Of a stretch of DNA of 64,000 nt, positions 28,101 to 38,780 are shown one piece after another. The notes beneath the pieces are model-generated. The model ran no database searches and was not told the origin of the DNA. It worked only from the letters and a program-made list of their open reading frames with translations. Origin of the DNA: Neodiprion pinetum (taxonomy: Eukaryota > Arthropoda > Insecta > Hymenoptera > Diprionidae); NCBI RefSeq assembly GCF_021155775.2, contig NC_060234.1, positions 19,616,526 to 19,680,525 of the forward strand. Direction: 5' to 3'. How positions within the stretch are numbered: the first letter of the stretch is position 1; every line of letters begins with the position of its first letter. Position numbers and translations under genes: made by a program.

Positions 28101-31100
28101 ATATCATGGATTTAAAACTGATGACCAACCAGAGCAAAGGGCGCCAATATTTGAAAACTAGAGAATGTTTGAGTATAAATGGCTGAGATGTTGGATATCA
28201 GCGCGTTTGTTGTTACCTGACCGGAATTTTTCGATTAAACTTCTTCTTCAATCAACCTCCTGGTTCACGAATTCTTCACAAGTCATGGGTTATGTTATGT
28301 TTATTGAGATTGAGTTTGTTTTGCGCTCGGCCGACTATAGCGCTGTAGGTTTCTCCGTGTTGCCAACATAACTGTCTAGTGTAAAAAATTAGTTATCTCA
28401 GATTCATCGTCCCCGAGTGTACATACCTAGGTAGTAAATATAAATATAAATAACTCACTGAGGTATGGAGACGATGGGACAACCGAGTTGCAGAAGACTA
28501 CGGGCCAGGAACTCCGGTGCAGGTGCGGCTGTGGAAGGTGCGGAGTGTCTGGTGGGCCTGGCGGGCCGGCCATTGTTTTGATCAGGATCAGTGGAAACGG
28601 TTAGTGTAGAGGATCCAGCATAGTTGGTGGTCCTTTGTATACGTAGGGACCCACCTCGTCTTAACTGCGACCCAACGTCACCCTCTGTAAATAAGATAGA
28701 AATCATTCGTGCGGATATTAAAATATCGCCATTTTTATTATTTTACACGAGGGTGGAGGGAGTGAAAGCAATAACAATGCATACCGGGACTATCTCTTGA
28801 AACTTGAAAATCAACTGCGCATGCGCAAGCTTTATCGGCTGTTCGTGCAGGCTAGCCATCCCGAATTTTCAGCTGTCAAACCGTTTCTGACGATGATGTA
28901 GTTGATACGAATTTTCGAGGTTAGAATCTTAAATAATTGAGGTAGTGACTCGGAAAGGTTTGGGAAGCATTTGTTATTGTGTCGGAAAGTTGATTCTTCA
29001 AGGAACGGTCGGAATTTTATGCTTATGCTCTTTGAAAATTCAAACGTACACATTTTGTTGTTTGGGTACGTTGTGTCCGATTTCGCCGACCACTGAGATT
29101 GAAATATTTGGCGCATGCGCGGTTGATTTTCAAGTTTCAAGAGATTCTCCGGTATAAAAGTATAAGGAAAACAAGAGATAAAGAAATAAAATCAGCAAAA
29201 GTTACGTATCACGTCGCTGCCAATTGTAATAACAAGGCCAAGTAGCACACTTGACAAAATTTCGACTATTGTTCGACAAATTAAAGCCGGCGTAACATTG
29301 ACAGACGAAAAATTTGACTTACAATTAGCGGGAAGTTGGCAAAACGGTGACTATTCGCCTGAAATGTGATAATGACTGTCAATAACCGAAAGGTCAAACT
29401 TGCGATATCCATGTGTCAACGAATGTCCTCAAAAACGTGAAGAATAAAACAATCTGAAAACCAAAATTAGATATCGCCGCGCGCCGCGTATAGTGCTCGA
29501 CGTAACGAATATAACGGGGTAAAAAAAACCTGATAATTGTAAAAATTTTGTAGTTTCGTTTGAATATTTTTTACTCACAACAAATCAATTTATAGTCGAA
29601 TTGTACGTTGTTGACTATAAATTAATAATCGAACAGACATTCGTGAACGTATGGTAGACACGTAAATCAACTGTAATATAGCTTCAAATATGCCCTCTTC
29701 ATTAGACTTTGATTAGTGGAATGCACTTTCTGCCGGCAATAAGTCAAATAAGAGTCATCCGTGTGAAACGTATATAATTTTTGAACTAAAAATAACTTTG
29801 AAAAAAAAAAAACTTGTCCGTCGTTAATTTTTCGAATTTACCAGTAGTTCAAAAATTATATACGTTTCACAAAATGAAAATTACCTCGTGATTAATATTA
29901 ATATTGATGATGCATATCCGCATTTCAATATTATAATATCAGACGGTCATTGACTGTCTTACGAGCTTCGCACCAAGAAGCGTAAGTTACCAAAATGTAA
30001 ACACACTTACAGACACTCTTACAATTGTGCTCGAAGAGGAAGAACACTTTCTATATTCACAGTCATCCGTGTGTTACTTGGGAAGAAATTTATCAGCATA
30101 AGGCAACGCCTCGCCCCCCCCCCCCCCCAGCCCCCCACAAAAAATCATATGTCTGATATTTTATTAAATAGAAAGAATGTGTCGTTGAATATTGCACAAT
30201 CATGTAATATCAATATCTATTCTTATTGGTAAATCCTTGTTTAATAAAATTTCAAGAAATGTATTGAATTCCAACTTTATTCGTCGAAATATTATGAGTT
30301 TGTAGAGTTTAGACTATTTTTGTAGTCCTTTGGGTTTGGTGACTGACGTTATAAATTTTAGGCGGTAATTTCGATAATTTTAGGTGACTTGAGAAATTAA
30401 TGACGTATCCGGGAATCTAATCTGGAATTCCGTGGTTATAAATTTGAATTATTTCTTCCGAAAAGTGAACGAATACCAAACCAAATTAACTCGAGAGATT
30501 TTTAATGTCTTGAAACCTTTATATAAAACGAACCTGTCTATCCGAACCGAGTGATTTGGGGTACATTTTGGAAGAGCTAACAACGTTGTGAAGATTATAT
30601 TTTGAATTGATTCGATGAGATCCAACAAACACCGACATTTTAAAATGTGTGAAAATCTGGTGCTGAGAGTTCGATAATGCTGTAACCTTTTTCGTACGAG
30701 AAGAAGCCTATTCAAAAATTCTTTCTAGAAATTATTTTCCGTCAAAATAAAAAAATTAGAATTTCCATTGAAATTCCGACTGCCCCTCCCCTTAAAATTG
30801 ATGAACTTTTGTGAAACACATCGTTTGACATATTTCAGAGGATTAACATTTCACACTTATAAAGCAGTAATAAGATTAAATAAAAATAATATGTATGAAT
30901 TGCAAGCCGAGGAATTAAAAAATTTCCAGAAATTGATTCGAACAACATTAGTATAATTTGTGAATCCATAGAATTGTCACATCGCGAAACAGAATTTTTA
31001 CCATGAAAATTCATAATTTCAGAATTGCCCTGCCAACATCTCATAAGATTTATAAACTTCTCCCTAGCTGTCTTGTAATACGATAAAATATATATATACC

Positions 31101-33235
31101 AATCCTATTAACGGTGAACACGTACGATGAAAATAGACCTACGAATCGATGGCTTGTGCCGGAACGCTTCATTCGAAGGAAACATCCGCCTAAACCAGAG
31201 CACGTGGCCCTCAAACTCGCACTAAAACCAACTATCTACTGCCGAACAATAAGAACCAGAAAGTCATTTCTGAAAGATGCTCGTACACTTGTTAAATTAT
31301 ACAACACAGTATAACGTACGTATATTTTTCTTATGCGTATAAGCTTGCAGTATTCGTAAATTTTGGGCGACGCAGATATTAAATACTGTGATTAAGTTTT
31401 CACGATCAGAAAAGGACGCTTCGAATAAAAACAAATAGTTTCAAAATTAACCGATAAATTTACTAACACAAGTCAAGTTAAGCACTGTAAGTTATTTAGC
31501 ATTCTTCTGTATTTCTCACAATCAATCTAAAATTTTGTCATTTTTTCAATCAGCTTTTCAACTTTTATCCTGTTGCTATTCTTCGCTTGCTTTGGGAACC
31601 TTTCATGGACATTTTTCTCGATTTTCTCTGTGGGATTTCAACTCTTGTATTTATTTCGATTTACATGTCGCCTTCCTACCCAATACACATGTCGCAAAGT
31701 CGGCTTTTACGCAAAGTAAAAAGACCATTTTCCTAGGACAATTTTGAGAAATGAATTTTGATGTGTAGAAAAGATGTCTTAAAATCGTCTTTATTTATGC
31801 ACATTCTCACGATCAGATGGATCTGCATCTCAAATAAAACAGCCTTCTTATCACGAGATTCGTAGGCAACATTTGTCCATTTGTTAATTCAATGTGATCT
31901 ACGAATCACTCAAATAGGAAATAAGCAAATGTGATTAAGAAGTGTCTCTTGCGTCGACTAGTTCAGTATCCTTAGTCAATGAACACCGACAGGTGTTCCA
32001 CGTACCGTCCGTAGTTATACCGCAGTATATCTAACCTCTATCAGTTGACGTCATTTCAGATACTGATATTAATTAAGAATAAGCTGCATTCTTGTTATAA
32101 CGATTTTCTAGCCTAGATCGATACGACTTGGCAAATGCTGTAATCGGTATACCTACATTTGACCTCGCATTCAAAGAACTTGAGTTATAATGTTATTACA
32201 CTGTGTTAACCTGTGTTAGGTAATTGATGTAACAGAATGTTACATACTTGCATATGAAGGACAGTTTGATTTGAGAAGCAATGTAAGTGCCACTGACAGC
32301 GGGTAAAAGTGAGGTTGGGTAACTTACTTTCCATGATACGGTGAATAAAATTGAGATAGTCGAAATTGTGCATGCGCCAAAGCAACGCTTAGTGTGTGAA
32401 ATATAGCATTTGAATTCTACGCATGCGCCCACGTCGTTTTACCACACCGTTCAGAAATGAACACTTTACGCGCAATCCACAAGGTTCAAAAATCGAACCT
32501 TTCAAGTAGGGTTAGGAAAAATACGTTTTGATGTTTAACGCGATAAGAAACATGTATCATCGCTCAAGTGTGTATTTGAAAAAAAATGTGGCGTGGTTTG
32601 CACCGCTGTTTCATGAAAGTGTTTTTAACACAGTGTGCAAAATTCCATTTCTCATGCCTGTTGGTAGTGTGCGAAGTGCCCGATTCACTCATTTTTACGC
32701 ACTGTGTGCAAAGTCACTACTTCGTGCACGGAATGTAGAGAATGATTTACTTCGCACACTGTGAATAATAAATTTCGCACACTGAATTAAAAAAACAAAT
32801 AGCATACGATTTGTGTGCGCGTACTTGATCCTCGCACTTCGCGCACTTGTATCGTAATGTACTGTTCATTAGTGTCTCATTTCTGTGTGGCCCCAGTATG
32901 TAGCTGTATATTTTAGTTTCGTTATAGATTTAGCTAGAGCTGACAACTTATGTATATAAAAGAGGTATATGCCTTTGCGATAAGAACTAATATTATCAAC
33001 AAAGAACGAGGATACAAAAGCAAACCGTAAAACGTGAGAAGTTAACAGGTTTAATACGTTACACAGATGTTAGAAATAACGCTAGAGTTTATTTTCATTA
33101 TAATGGAAGTTTTCGTTTTTTATTGCACTGATAGCGTGAATCACCTTTGTCTTCCGAGGATGATAGCAGACGAAAGCTGTGAACTCGACGTAGACCAACA
33201 GGGCTTCCCTCGATGCTATCACTTGGTGTTACCAT
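12958..33235 (-). CDS. Unidentified minus-strand gene, long form (3 exons seen, continues left of window)
   Basis: I do not recognise this protein. Exons 33145-33235, 28459-28684 and 12958-13128 join in frame to 162 codons plus two bases. All junctions fit in phase (1, then 2). The first residues are MVTPSDSIEGSPVGLRRVHS and FRLLSSSEDK. The second exon is basic then Pro/Ala-rich (GSQLRRGGSLRIQRTTNY; ARPTRHSAPSTAAPAPEFLA). The third is Ser/Asp/His-rich (LPSSDSDDSLSTHSHHVYSH). No fold, membrane segment or signal peptide is visible; the composition suggests a disordered regulatory N-terminus with phospho-site-like RRxxS motifs. The introns are 4.5 and 15.3 kb. No shared downstream exon lies in the window. 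Confidence 0.62.
13940..14033 (+). repeat. Dispersed repeat related to the CCAAGTAGCACAC element
   Basis: It starts CCAAGTAGCACACGG and continues with sequence homologous, in inverted orientation, to 29690-29767 (shared GATGAAGAGGGCGTATTTGA, with substitutions). It looks like one end of the element family seen complete at 29238-30081. Confidence 0.6.
15242..15252 (+). promoter_or_regulatory. CTCF-like motif
   Basis: TAGGTGGCGCT matches the core of the insect CTCF motif (AGGTGGCGC). It is a single motif match only. Confidence 0.25.
21370..21389. repeat. Poly-A run
   Basis: About 20 uninterrupted A. No retroposed gene or SINE body is recognisable to its left. Confidence 0.85.
23591..23675 (+). 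repeat. Dispersed repeat C, copy 2
   Basis: This is the diverged second copy of the repeat at 8554-8645. Confidence 0.5.
24775..25261. mobile_element. MITE with long inverted ends and a perfect internal hairpin
   Basis: The terminal inverted repeats start ATATCGACGGTTGC and end GCAACCATCGATAT. Degenerate repeats of CGAGATAGCCGGTTATTC lie inside both ends. At the centre is a perfect 24-base stem (24892-24915 with 24934-24957) around an 18-base loop, with a weaker stem outside it (GTTGAGAT ... ATCTCAAC). Confidence 0.8.
25262..26453 (+). pseudogene. Degenerate non-LTR retrotransposon ORF2 fragment (I-clade-like RNase H)
   Basis: Broken frames read in order. A stretch like the region after the reverse transcriptase (ARQDALRTALMLGS) is followed at 25798-26166 by an RNase H-like segment: PIFTNSSRRISSIGVGSTGF, DNASIFSAVAFGIRKAV and IIYSDSRSVLQSI. 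At 26172 comes ITGNEIADS. These match the TDGS, ASIFTAE, SDS and GNExAD motifs of I/Jockey-type RNase H. The first catalytic Asp is replaced by Asn, and stops and shifts separate the parts, so it is dead. Confidence 0.72.
27592..28294 (-). mobile_element. Penelope-like remnant with hammerhead-like motif
   Basis: The direct repeat GTCATGGGTTATG occurs at 27592-27604 and 28282-28294. Just inside are 38-base inverted repeats (27603-27640 and 28213-28250, one mismatch). At 27684-27720 the minus strand reads CCTGAGGATGGTCGTC, then GGCCGAAACGTCGG. This fits the hammerhead core CUGANGA ... GAAA with a minimal stem III, as described for Penelope-like elements. No coding part remains. Confidence 0.5.
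28459..28684 (-). CDS. Unidentified gene, internal coding exon
   Basis: The acceptor is CTTATTTACAG and the donor is ATACCTCA|GTGAGT. It enters in phase 1 and leaves in phase 2. It is clearly GC-richer than the sequence around it and open throughout its 226 bases. It encodes an Arg/Ser/Thr-rich then Pro/Ala-rich segment ending LARSLLQLGCPIVSIP. Confidence 0.7.
28781..29155 (-). mobile_element. MITE family A, copy 2
   Basis: This is an inverted second copy of the element at 9181-9581, with ends ATACCGGGAC and GATTCTCCGGTAT. It lies about 100 bases from the exon at 28459-28684, inside the intron on its 5' side. The two copies differ by scattered substitutions and small indels, so neither is a recent duplicate of the other. 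Confidence 0.8.
29238..30081. mobile_element. DNA element with CCAAGTARCACAC ends
   Basis: The left end reads CCAAGTAGCACACTTGAC and the right end is the complement of CCAAGTAACACACGGATGAC. Inside is a perfect 26-base inverted repeat (29763-29788 with 29845-29870). Part of the inside is also present at 13940-14033. No transposase is left. Confidence 0.65.
30114..30128. repeat. Poly-C run
   Basis: A run of 15 C, followed by AGCCCCCC, just right of the element at 29238-30081. Confidence 0.9.
32287..32375 (+). repeat. Dispersed repeat B, copy 1
   Basis: This stretch, starting GTGCCACTGACAGCG, is homologous to 39452-39535 in the same orientation (shared GTGCCACTRACAGCGKGTAA, TAACTTAC and TCGAAATTG blocks). 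Type unknown. Confidence 0.55.
33145..33235 (-). CDS. Unidentified gene, candidate first coding exon
   Basis: The ATG sits in a good insect start context (ATCAAAAATGG). Thirty codons follow, then the donor GACAAAG|GTGATT in phase 1. The next exon starts with AG, so the junction codon is GAG (Glu). A TATA-like box lies about 50 bases upstream. The frame is open upstream of the ATG too, so an internal exon is possible. Confidence 0.52.
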
Positions 33236-33285
33236 TTTTGATTTACCGGTAATATTGAACTTGCAGCTTGCAGTTAACTGTACAA

Positions 33286-33293
33286 CTTTTATA
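33286..33293 (-). promoter_or_regulatory. TATA-like box of the unidentified gene
   Basis: The minus strand reads CTATAAAAG here, about 50 bases before the candidate ATG at 33235. An Inr-like TCAAT occurs about 35 bases downstream. Motif and spacing fit a TATA promoter with a very short 5' UTR; this is inference. Confidence 0.35.
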
Positions 33294-35094
33294 GTATCAC
33301 AGAACAGAAAACCAGGCCAGCCCGCCACTCCCGCGCAGTACACCAACGACTAGTGTATAGGTAGGAATCCGTTCTAAGGACTATCGACTATCCTACGGTA
33401 ATTCGGTAAATATTGTGCATATACGTATATACGAAGCTCCGAACACCCAATGAAAATATTCAAAGAATGTCACGTGCTAGGCCCAAGTACGACTATACAC
33501 GTTCATAATCTATCGCCAATGTCAACGCGTATCAATGTTAGAACTTCTTCATTAGTCGTTCGAGGTTTTAAAACGGACGTTTAACAACTCATATTCTCAT
33601 GCACACTACCGTATGTCACGAACGCGAATAAGTGATAGTAGAATGCGTTAAAACAAACACCTTATCAGCTTCACTCCTAATGGTAATACGCGTTCGATAT
33701 TTTTAAATTCACAATTTCATGCTTGCTAGAAGACTTGCATATGTATAACACTAATGACCCGTGTTTATAATACTGGATATGCCCAACTGATAACTGGACT
33801 TTTCACTCTCACCAAGTTTCATTCAATAGCCCTGACTAAGGTGCATGGTAACACATGTCACGATAGTATACATTGTAGCTCTATTATGTACAACTTGCGA
33901 GTATAGTGCTTTTTAAGCTGAAGTAATTGAGAAGCCGACTCGCACAACAGGATTGAACGCGGGGTTCCAACCTCGCCTTGAACTTGAAAGAATACAGATG
34001 AGTTACGACGGTGTGTCTATCTTCTGTTTCATCTCCAAGACTCAAATCCAACGACACATTTTTGGAAAAGGTCTTTGACGCACGATGAAGTGAAAAATAA
34101 TAAGCTATATCGTCGGAAGGATAGACTCGTGGGCGATTCGACGAGACGTAATCACTCTCTTCAAGGACGCCACTGTAAGGCAGGCTCCCGTCCCTCACTG
34201 TTGGTGACCTTTTCCGTTAATTTTAAACGCCCGCTAACGCACGCAGACTTTTCACTATGTCGCGGTTTACTGTCTATTTTCGCACATGCTGCACCTGTTG
34301 CTTTTCCGTTCGACTCTGTATAAGCTTATAGGTAAGGAAACGGACATGTCTCCCAATCGTTATGTAGCGTACCAAGCGTATACACGCGGAAAAGGCATGC
34401 GGAAGAAAGGTTTCACTTCGACAATACGCTTCTTCTCGGGCCTTGAACGACTCACTACCGATACTACTGCACTGAAATTGCGTGATTCATATTCTGGTTT
34501 TATTTTTATAACTTTGCCTATTATGCTGTGGTGAGGCACTCGATATTGCCACATCAAAACATATTGCGGGCTGGTTCCGCAAGCTCGCGAACGACACCGC
34601 GAACCTCACGACAAACCGCGGACTGACCACCAACCGAGGTACAAGTTCGTTCGACGGTTAAAGATTGCAGGCTATTTTCACGCCGCTTCCACCTCGAATA
34701 GTAGACCGCGTGACACTGATCAACGGTCAGGCTGTACGTAAAGTGGTAGCGGAGTAGCTTGTAATATACACATCGTGCAGAAATGTAGTCCATTGAATAA
34801 TGCCAATAGATCCGCAATTGTCGAAGGTCGAAGGTCACCTGTATCGACATGGTTACGTATGTCTGCCTCCCGCTGTAGGCACGAAAGCTTCCGACTCTCA
34901 ACCTTAGAGTGACGTAATTCTCACCTACATAACCCACCTCCAAAACCAACCGGTAGTATTGATCTTCAGTGGTATGCTTAATAAATGATGATACGCCTGG
35001 TGCTCTTTCATTAACGAACCCACAGAAATACGTCACCAATGAATTTGCGCTTTTCTCTACACGGACGATAACCCCGTGGTCTTGAAATATGATA

Positions 35095-36010
35095 TTGGCT
35101 TCCTGACGAAAATATTTCTCTGAGAAACTCTGCGAAATTTTTGTGAAAAACTCTGAAAAACACATTTTCAGAGATTTACAGAGAGGTTCATAGAAATGGA
35201 GAGAAATGCAAAGAACTTGGCGAAGATGCGGAATGTTTACAAAAAATGTTACTTCAGAAGTGGACCGAAATTTAACGCATCCACCAACTCCAGCCTAGCC
35301 TCAATACTCTGGTCAGTTATTTATGGTGTTAAATTAGGAATGATAATGAATGTCATTCGTTAATTTAATTATATTTCTTGCAATTTCTTTGGCGAACCAG
35401 CACGTTTCAAAATAAGGAGGGTATCTGGCCGAGATACGTGAAGCATAGGCCCAGTATTTGTTACTAATTTTTAATGAAAACTAGTCCAAATACAGCCCGT
35501 TGATTTGAGTACATTCATTCCCTTGATTAAACAAAACGCTGTTTGAAGTTAATTTTCAGTTAAAAGCGTGTGTTGAATACGGGACGCAATGAGTTTTGGA
35601 CGCTAGTCCTCCTGTTTTGGCATTGTAGTAAGAAATTTTACAAGCAAAATCACGCGGAATGCACAAAAGTCTGCAGATATTTAATGTAATATTCATACTT
35701 TTGAAGAGAAAAGGAATAGATTTTCAGTTAAACGTGCAGAGATTTACAGAGACATCTTGCAAAGTGTAGAAATATCCAGGAAAATTCAGAATTTCTAGTA
35801 TGAGAAGAGTAAGATTCAAGAAAAATATTTCGAGTCTATGAAAGAAACTCATTGTCAGTGAATAGTAGAGATTTTCAAAGATATTTTTCTGAAAAACTAT
35901 GCCAAATTTCTCTGCAAAACTTCGCACATGTTCTATAAGTATGAGAATTGCAGAGAAATATCGCAAATTTTTTCAGAAAAATTTCGTCAAGTTTTTCAGA
36001 GTAATATTTT
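35095..36010. repeat. Degenerate CAGAGAAATTT-type repeat region
   Basis: Blocks at about 35095-35215 and 35730-36010 share many variants of GAGATTTACAGAGA and TTTCAGAGAAATTT on both strands. They look like old copies of one element or a decayed tandem array. The start of the 203-codon ORF (34554-35165) runs into the first block. Confidence 0.4.
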
Positions 36011-38295
36011 TGCCAGGGCTGCCACATGTCTTCTTTTATATCCAATCCCTCAATACTTTCCAGGTTGCAGGATGTATCCACAACTGAAATTTCGAGCTTG
36101 AATATTTTCTGGATTTCGAGGCATTGTTTTGTAGAAACTATCACGTATTGTATATACAAGTTACGAACCTAAATTTCATTGATTTTTGGATTTTAGAAAA
36201 ATATTTACACTTCCATAATTCCACTAAAGCACAAAATTTTGTTCCAAGTAGGAAGTACTACCGAGAAACTTGACTGTCAAAAGTTAGAAAACATTCGTTA
36301 TGTAAAAATTTAGATATTAAAACGTGATTCCATCGTTGACTCAAATCAACATTTTTTCGTGTATTACGATACGTATAATATCATAATGTTTTGGTACCTT
36401 CAGTGCCAAAATATATAATATACTTCACTAAAAGTTTTATAGCGAACCGTGTATTTTATTTTTTTTTTAATACACTATTTTAATACATATCACCCAAATG
36501 TTGTCCTATGGTGAATATGTGCAGAGACTGAAATCTGATTTTCCGAAGGAGTACCGCGGTAAAGCGATTAATAAAACTAAGTGAGAATTTATTTGTTAAC
36601 AAGGAACAGTAAAAAAAATTGTTTTACGCTGACACGTTGATTACCGACTAAAAAAAAGATTCATACTAAACTCCATTCTATAATAGTATAAATTATACAA
36701 ACAATTTACGCGACTCTTCACATGGTTAATTTGGCCATTCTGCACAGCTGGATGGCTTATTTTGTATATAGTTGATCCAATTCCGTTAGATAGTTGTCAA
36801 AAAATCTGAAGAAATTCTCTGATTAGTATGCAGTAATTTCAGCTACATGTTTCTGAATGTTACGGGATAGGCTTTCGTTATAGTCGGTTAAATGCTTATC
36901 GCAAATTCATGAATCCTAAATGATTTCCATCGAAGAAATTGACACTAGCCGGCATCCAATTATTATTATTGTTAATTATCGCTATCGAATTTGGAATGGT
37001 GTCGCACTTTTTTTTTAAATAAGTGATTATGTATGGTGCAGAGACGATTCAATGTAATTTATGTCTACCCACTTACAGTGCTTATGAAATAAGTCAAAAA
37101 ATAGTTTTTCAATAGAAACGTTAGAAATCGGATAATGTGTACGGTATTCAAATATGTTGTTGACTGATAAACGTACCAACATCATGTATCTAGTGACATA
37201 ATAGTAGAGAATAGCGAAATTAATACCTACAGTAATCTGTAAGATTTTACCTAGAAAATTCAAGAATGCAGTAGTGACTGACTAATTGGATATAATTACC
37301 CGAAGGCTCATAGTATAAGTATAAGTTTATTAGTTATATAATATAATAATAATAGTACATATTGACACACCGAAATTTTATTAGGTAACTCTCATAATTC
37401 GTACAGGGATAAAACTTTACGGTCTGATCGCAAATTTTTCGTATTTTGGTATCGTGTCTATATACTGCGGTCCGAGCATTTGGGGTTTTCCTCATTTCCC
37501 GACTTCACGGAATAACTCGCTTTCCACGAGTGTTCGAACCAAGTTTTCCTCGACCCTATACCACGGGTCGGATTTGGTTGACCGCAACATATTTTTTGCC
37601 GAAATTACTTGTTTTTGTAAAGGTGACTTCCAAGAAGCAGTAGGTGCCCGTAGTCTCTAACAACCTCGATGTCTTGATAACCATGTAAAAACTTGACGCG
37701 CCTTTTTTTTTTGCCTGTGTTTCGTACTTGAAGTAATCATTTTTATGGCACTGCAAAAAAGAGCACATTTCGTCCTTATACTAGAAAGTGCGTTTTTCTT
37801 TACCCCGTGATAAAAAAAAAAAAAAACTTGTAAACCATTATTTTTGTAAGATGAATTATTGTACGCATCACGAAGACAAACCGTTTTCCGCCGTGCGTAT
37901 TTACTGTGTGAAGCAACTTACGCTTGGCAGAAAAAGACCTACTTTGCCTTCTTGATGCATAATCCACTATGGTTTTCTTCTTTCCCCTCCACTGCTGAAA
38001 ATTACTGTTTTAATTTCTTTTTTTATAGATTCCAAGACCGTTTACACCTCAATATACTTCTAAAATACATGCGGGATTTTTCGTCGTAGGTCCTTTACGT
38101 TAGTATCAAAAATAGTCGGCGCCGAAACATTTTTACTCTAAGAATTTAGACAAGCATCTCGCATTTAAAAAACACATGTGTCTAACTCTGTAACAGTCAC
38201 CTTCTGTAATATTACACTGGAACCTAACTTTTTCTAACCCTGTCCCCTTCTGTAATTGTTCGTAAAGGGTGTGGAGGTCGGATTTCTTTTAGACA

Positions 38296-38780
38296 CATTA
38301 GGGTAGGGCGGGGCTATTTAAGCAGTTTTTCACTCAATCTGTCATAACTCTGTAACGGTGAAATCAAATCTAATTTAAACCTACACTGTTGGGTTCGTGA
38401 TTCGTCCTTCTCTAAACGTTCCCAGCAAAGAAAAACCATTTGAGATCTGGTTTAGAAGCTTTAGAAGTTATTGTCATAAATGAGACTGTGCGAAGTTGCT
38501 CAACTTCCCCCATAGGTGGAGTAAGTTGGGCACAGGCATGGGGCAAGTCGAACAATGGAAGAAATGGTCTCAATGGTGAATAGGAATTACATAAACATTG
38601 TAGTTAACGATCAGATATATATTTAAACTACCAATACTAATCGTACAGTGAAAAATCTCGTTGAGGTCAATCTTTTATATTCAATTCTTTGGCAGCAGCC
38701 GCAGCAGCATTCATACTCATGGTTTCGTCCATTACAGCTTTTGCTGCATCCTTCGCAACGCTTGCTCAACTAGCCCGGAC
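38296..38780 (-). pseudogene. Remnant of a DNA transposon with pogo-like N-terminal fragment
   Basis: The left edge has TAGGGTAGGGCGGGGC, and inside are GTTGCTCAACTTCCCCC and GGGGCAAGTCGAAC, which are of a GGGTGGGGCAA type often seen at transposon ends. On the minus strand at about 38673-38755 a short frame reads DAAKAVMDETMSMNAAAAAA, then KELNIKD, like the Psq-type helix-turn-helix of pogo-family transposases. Stops flank it. Family placement is tentative. Confidence 0.4.
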
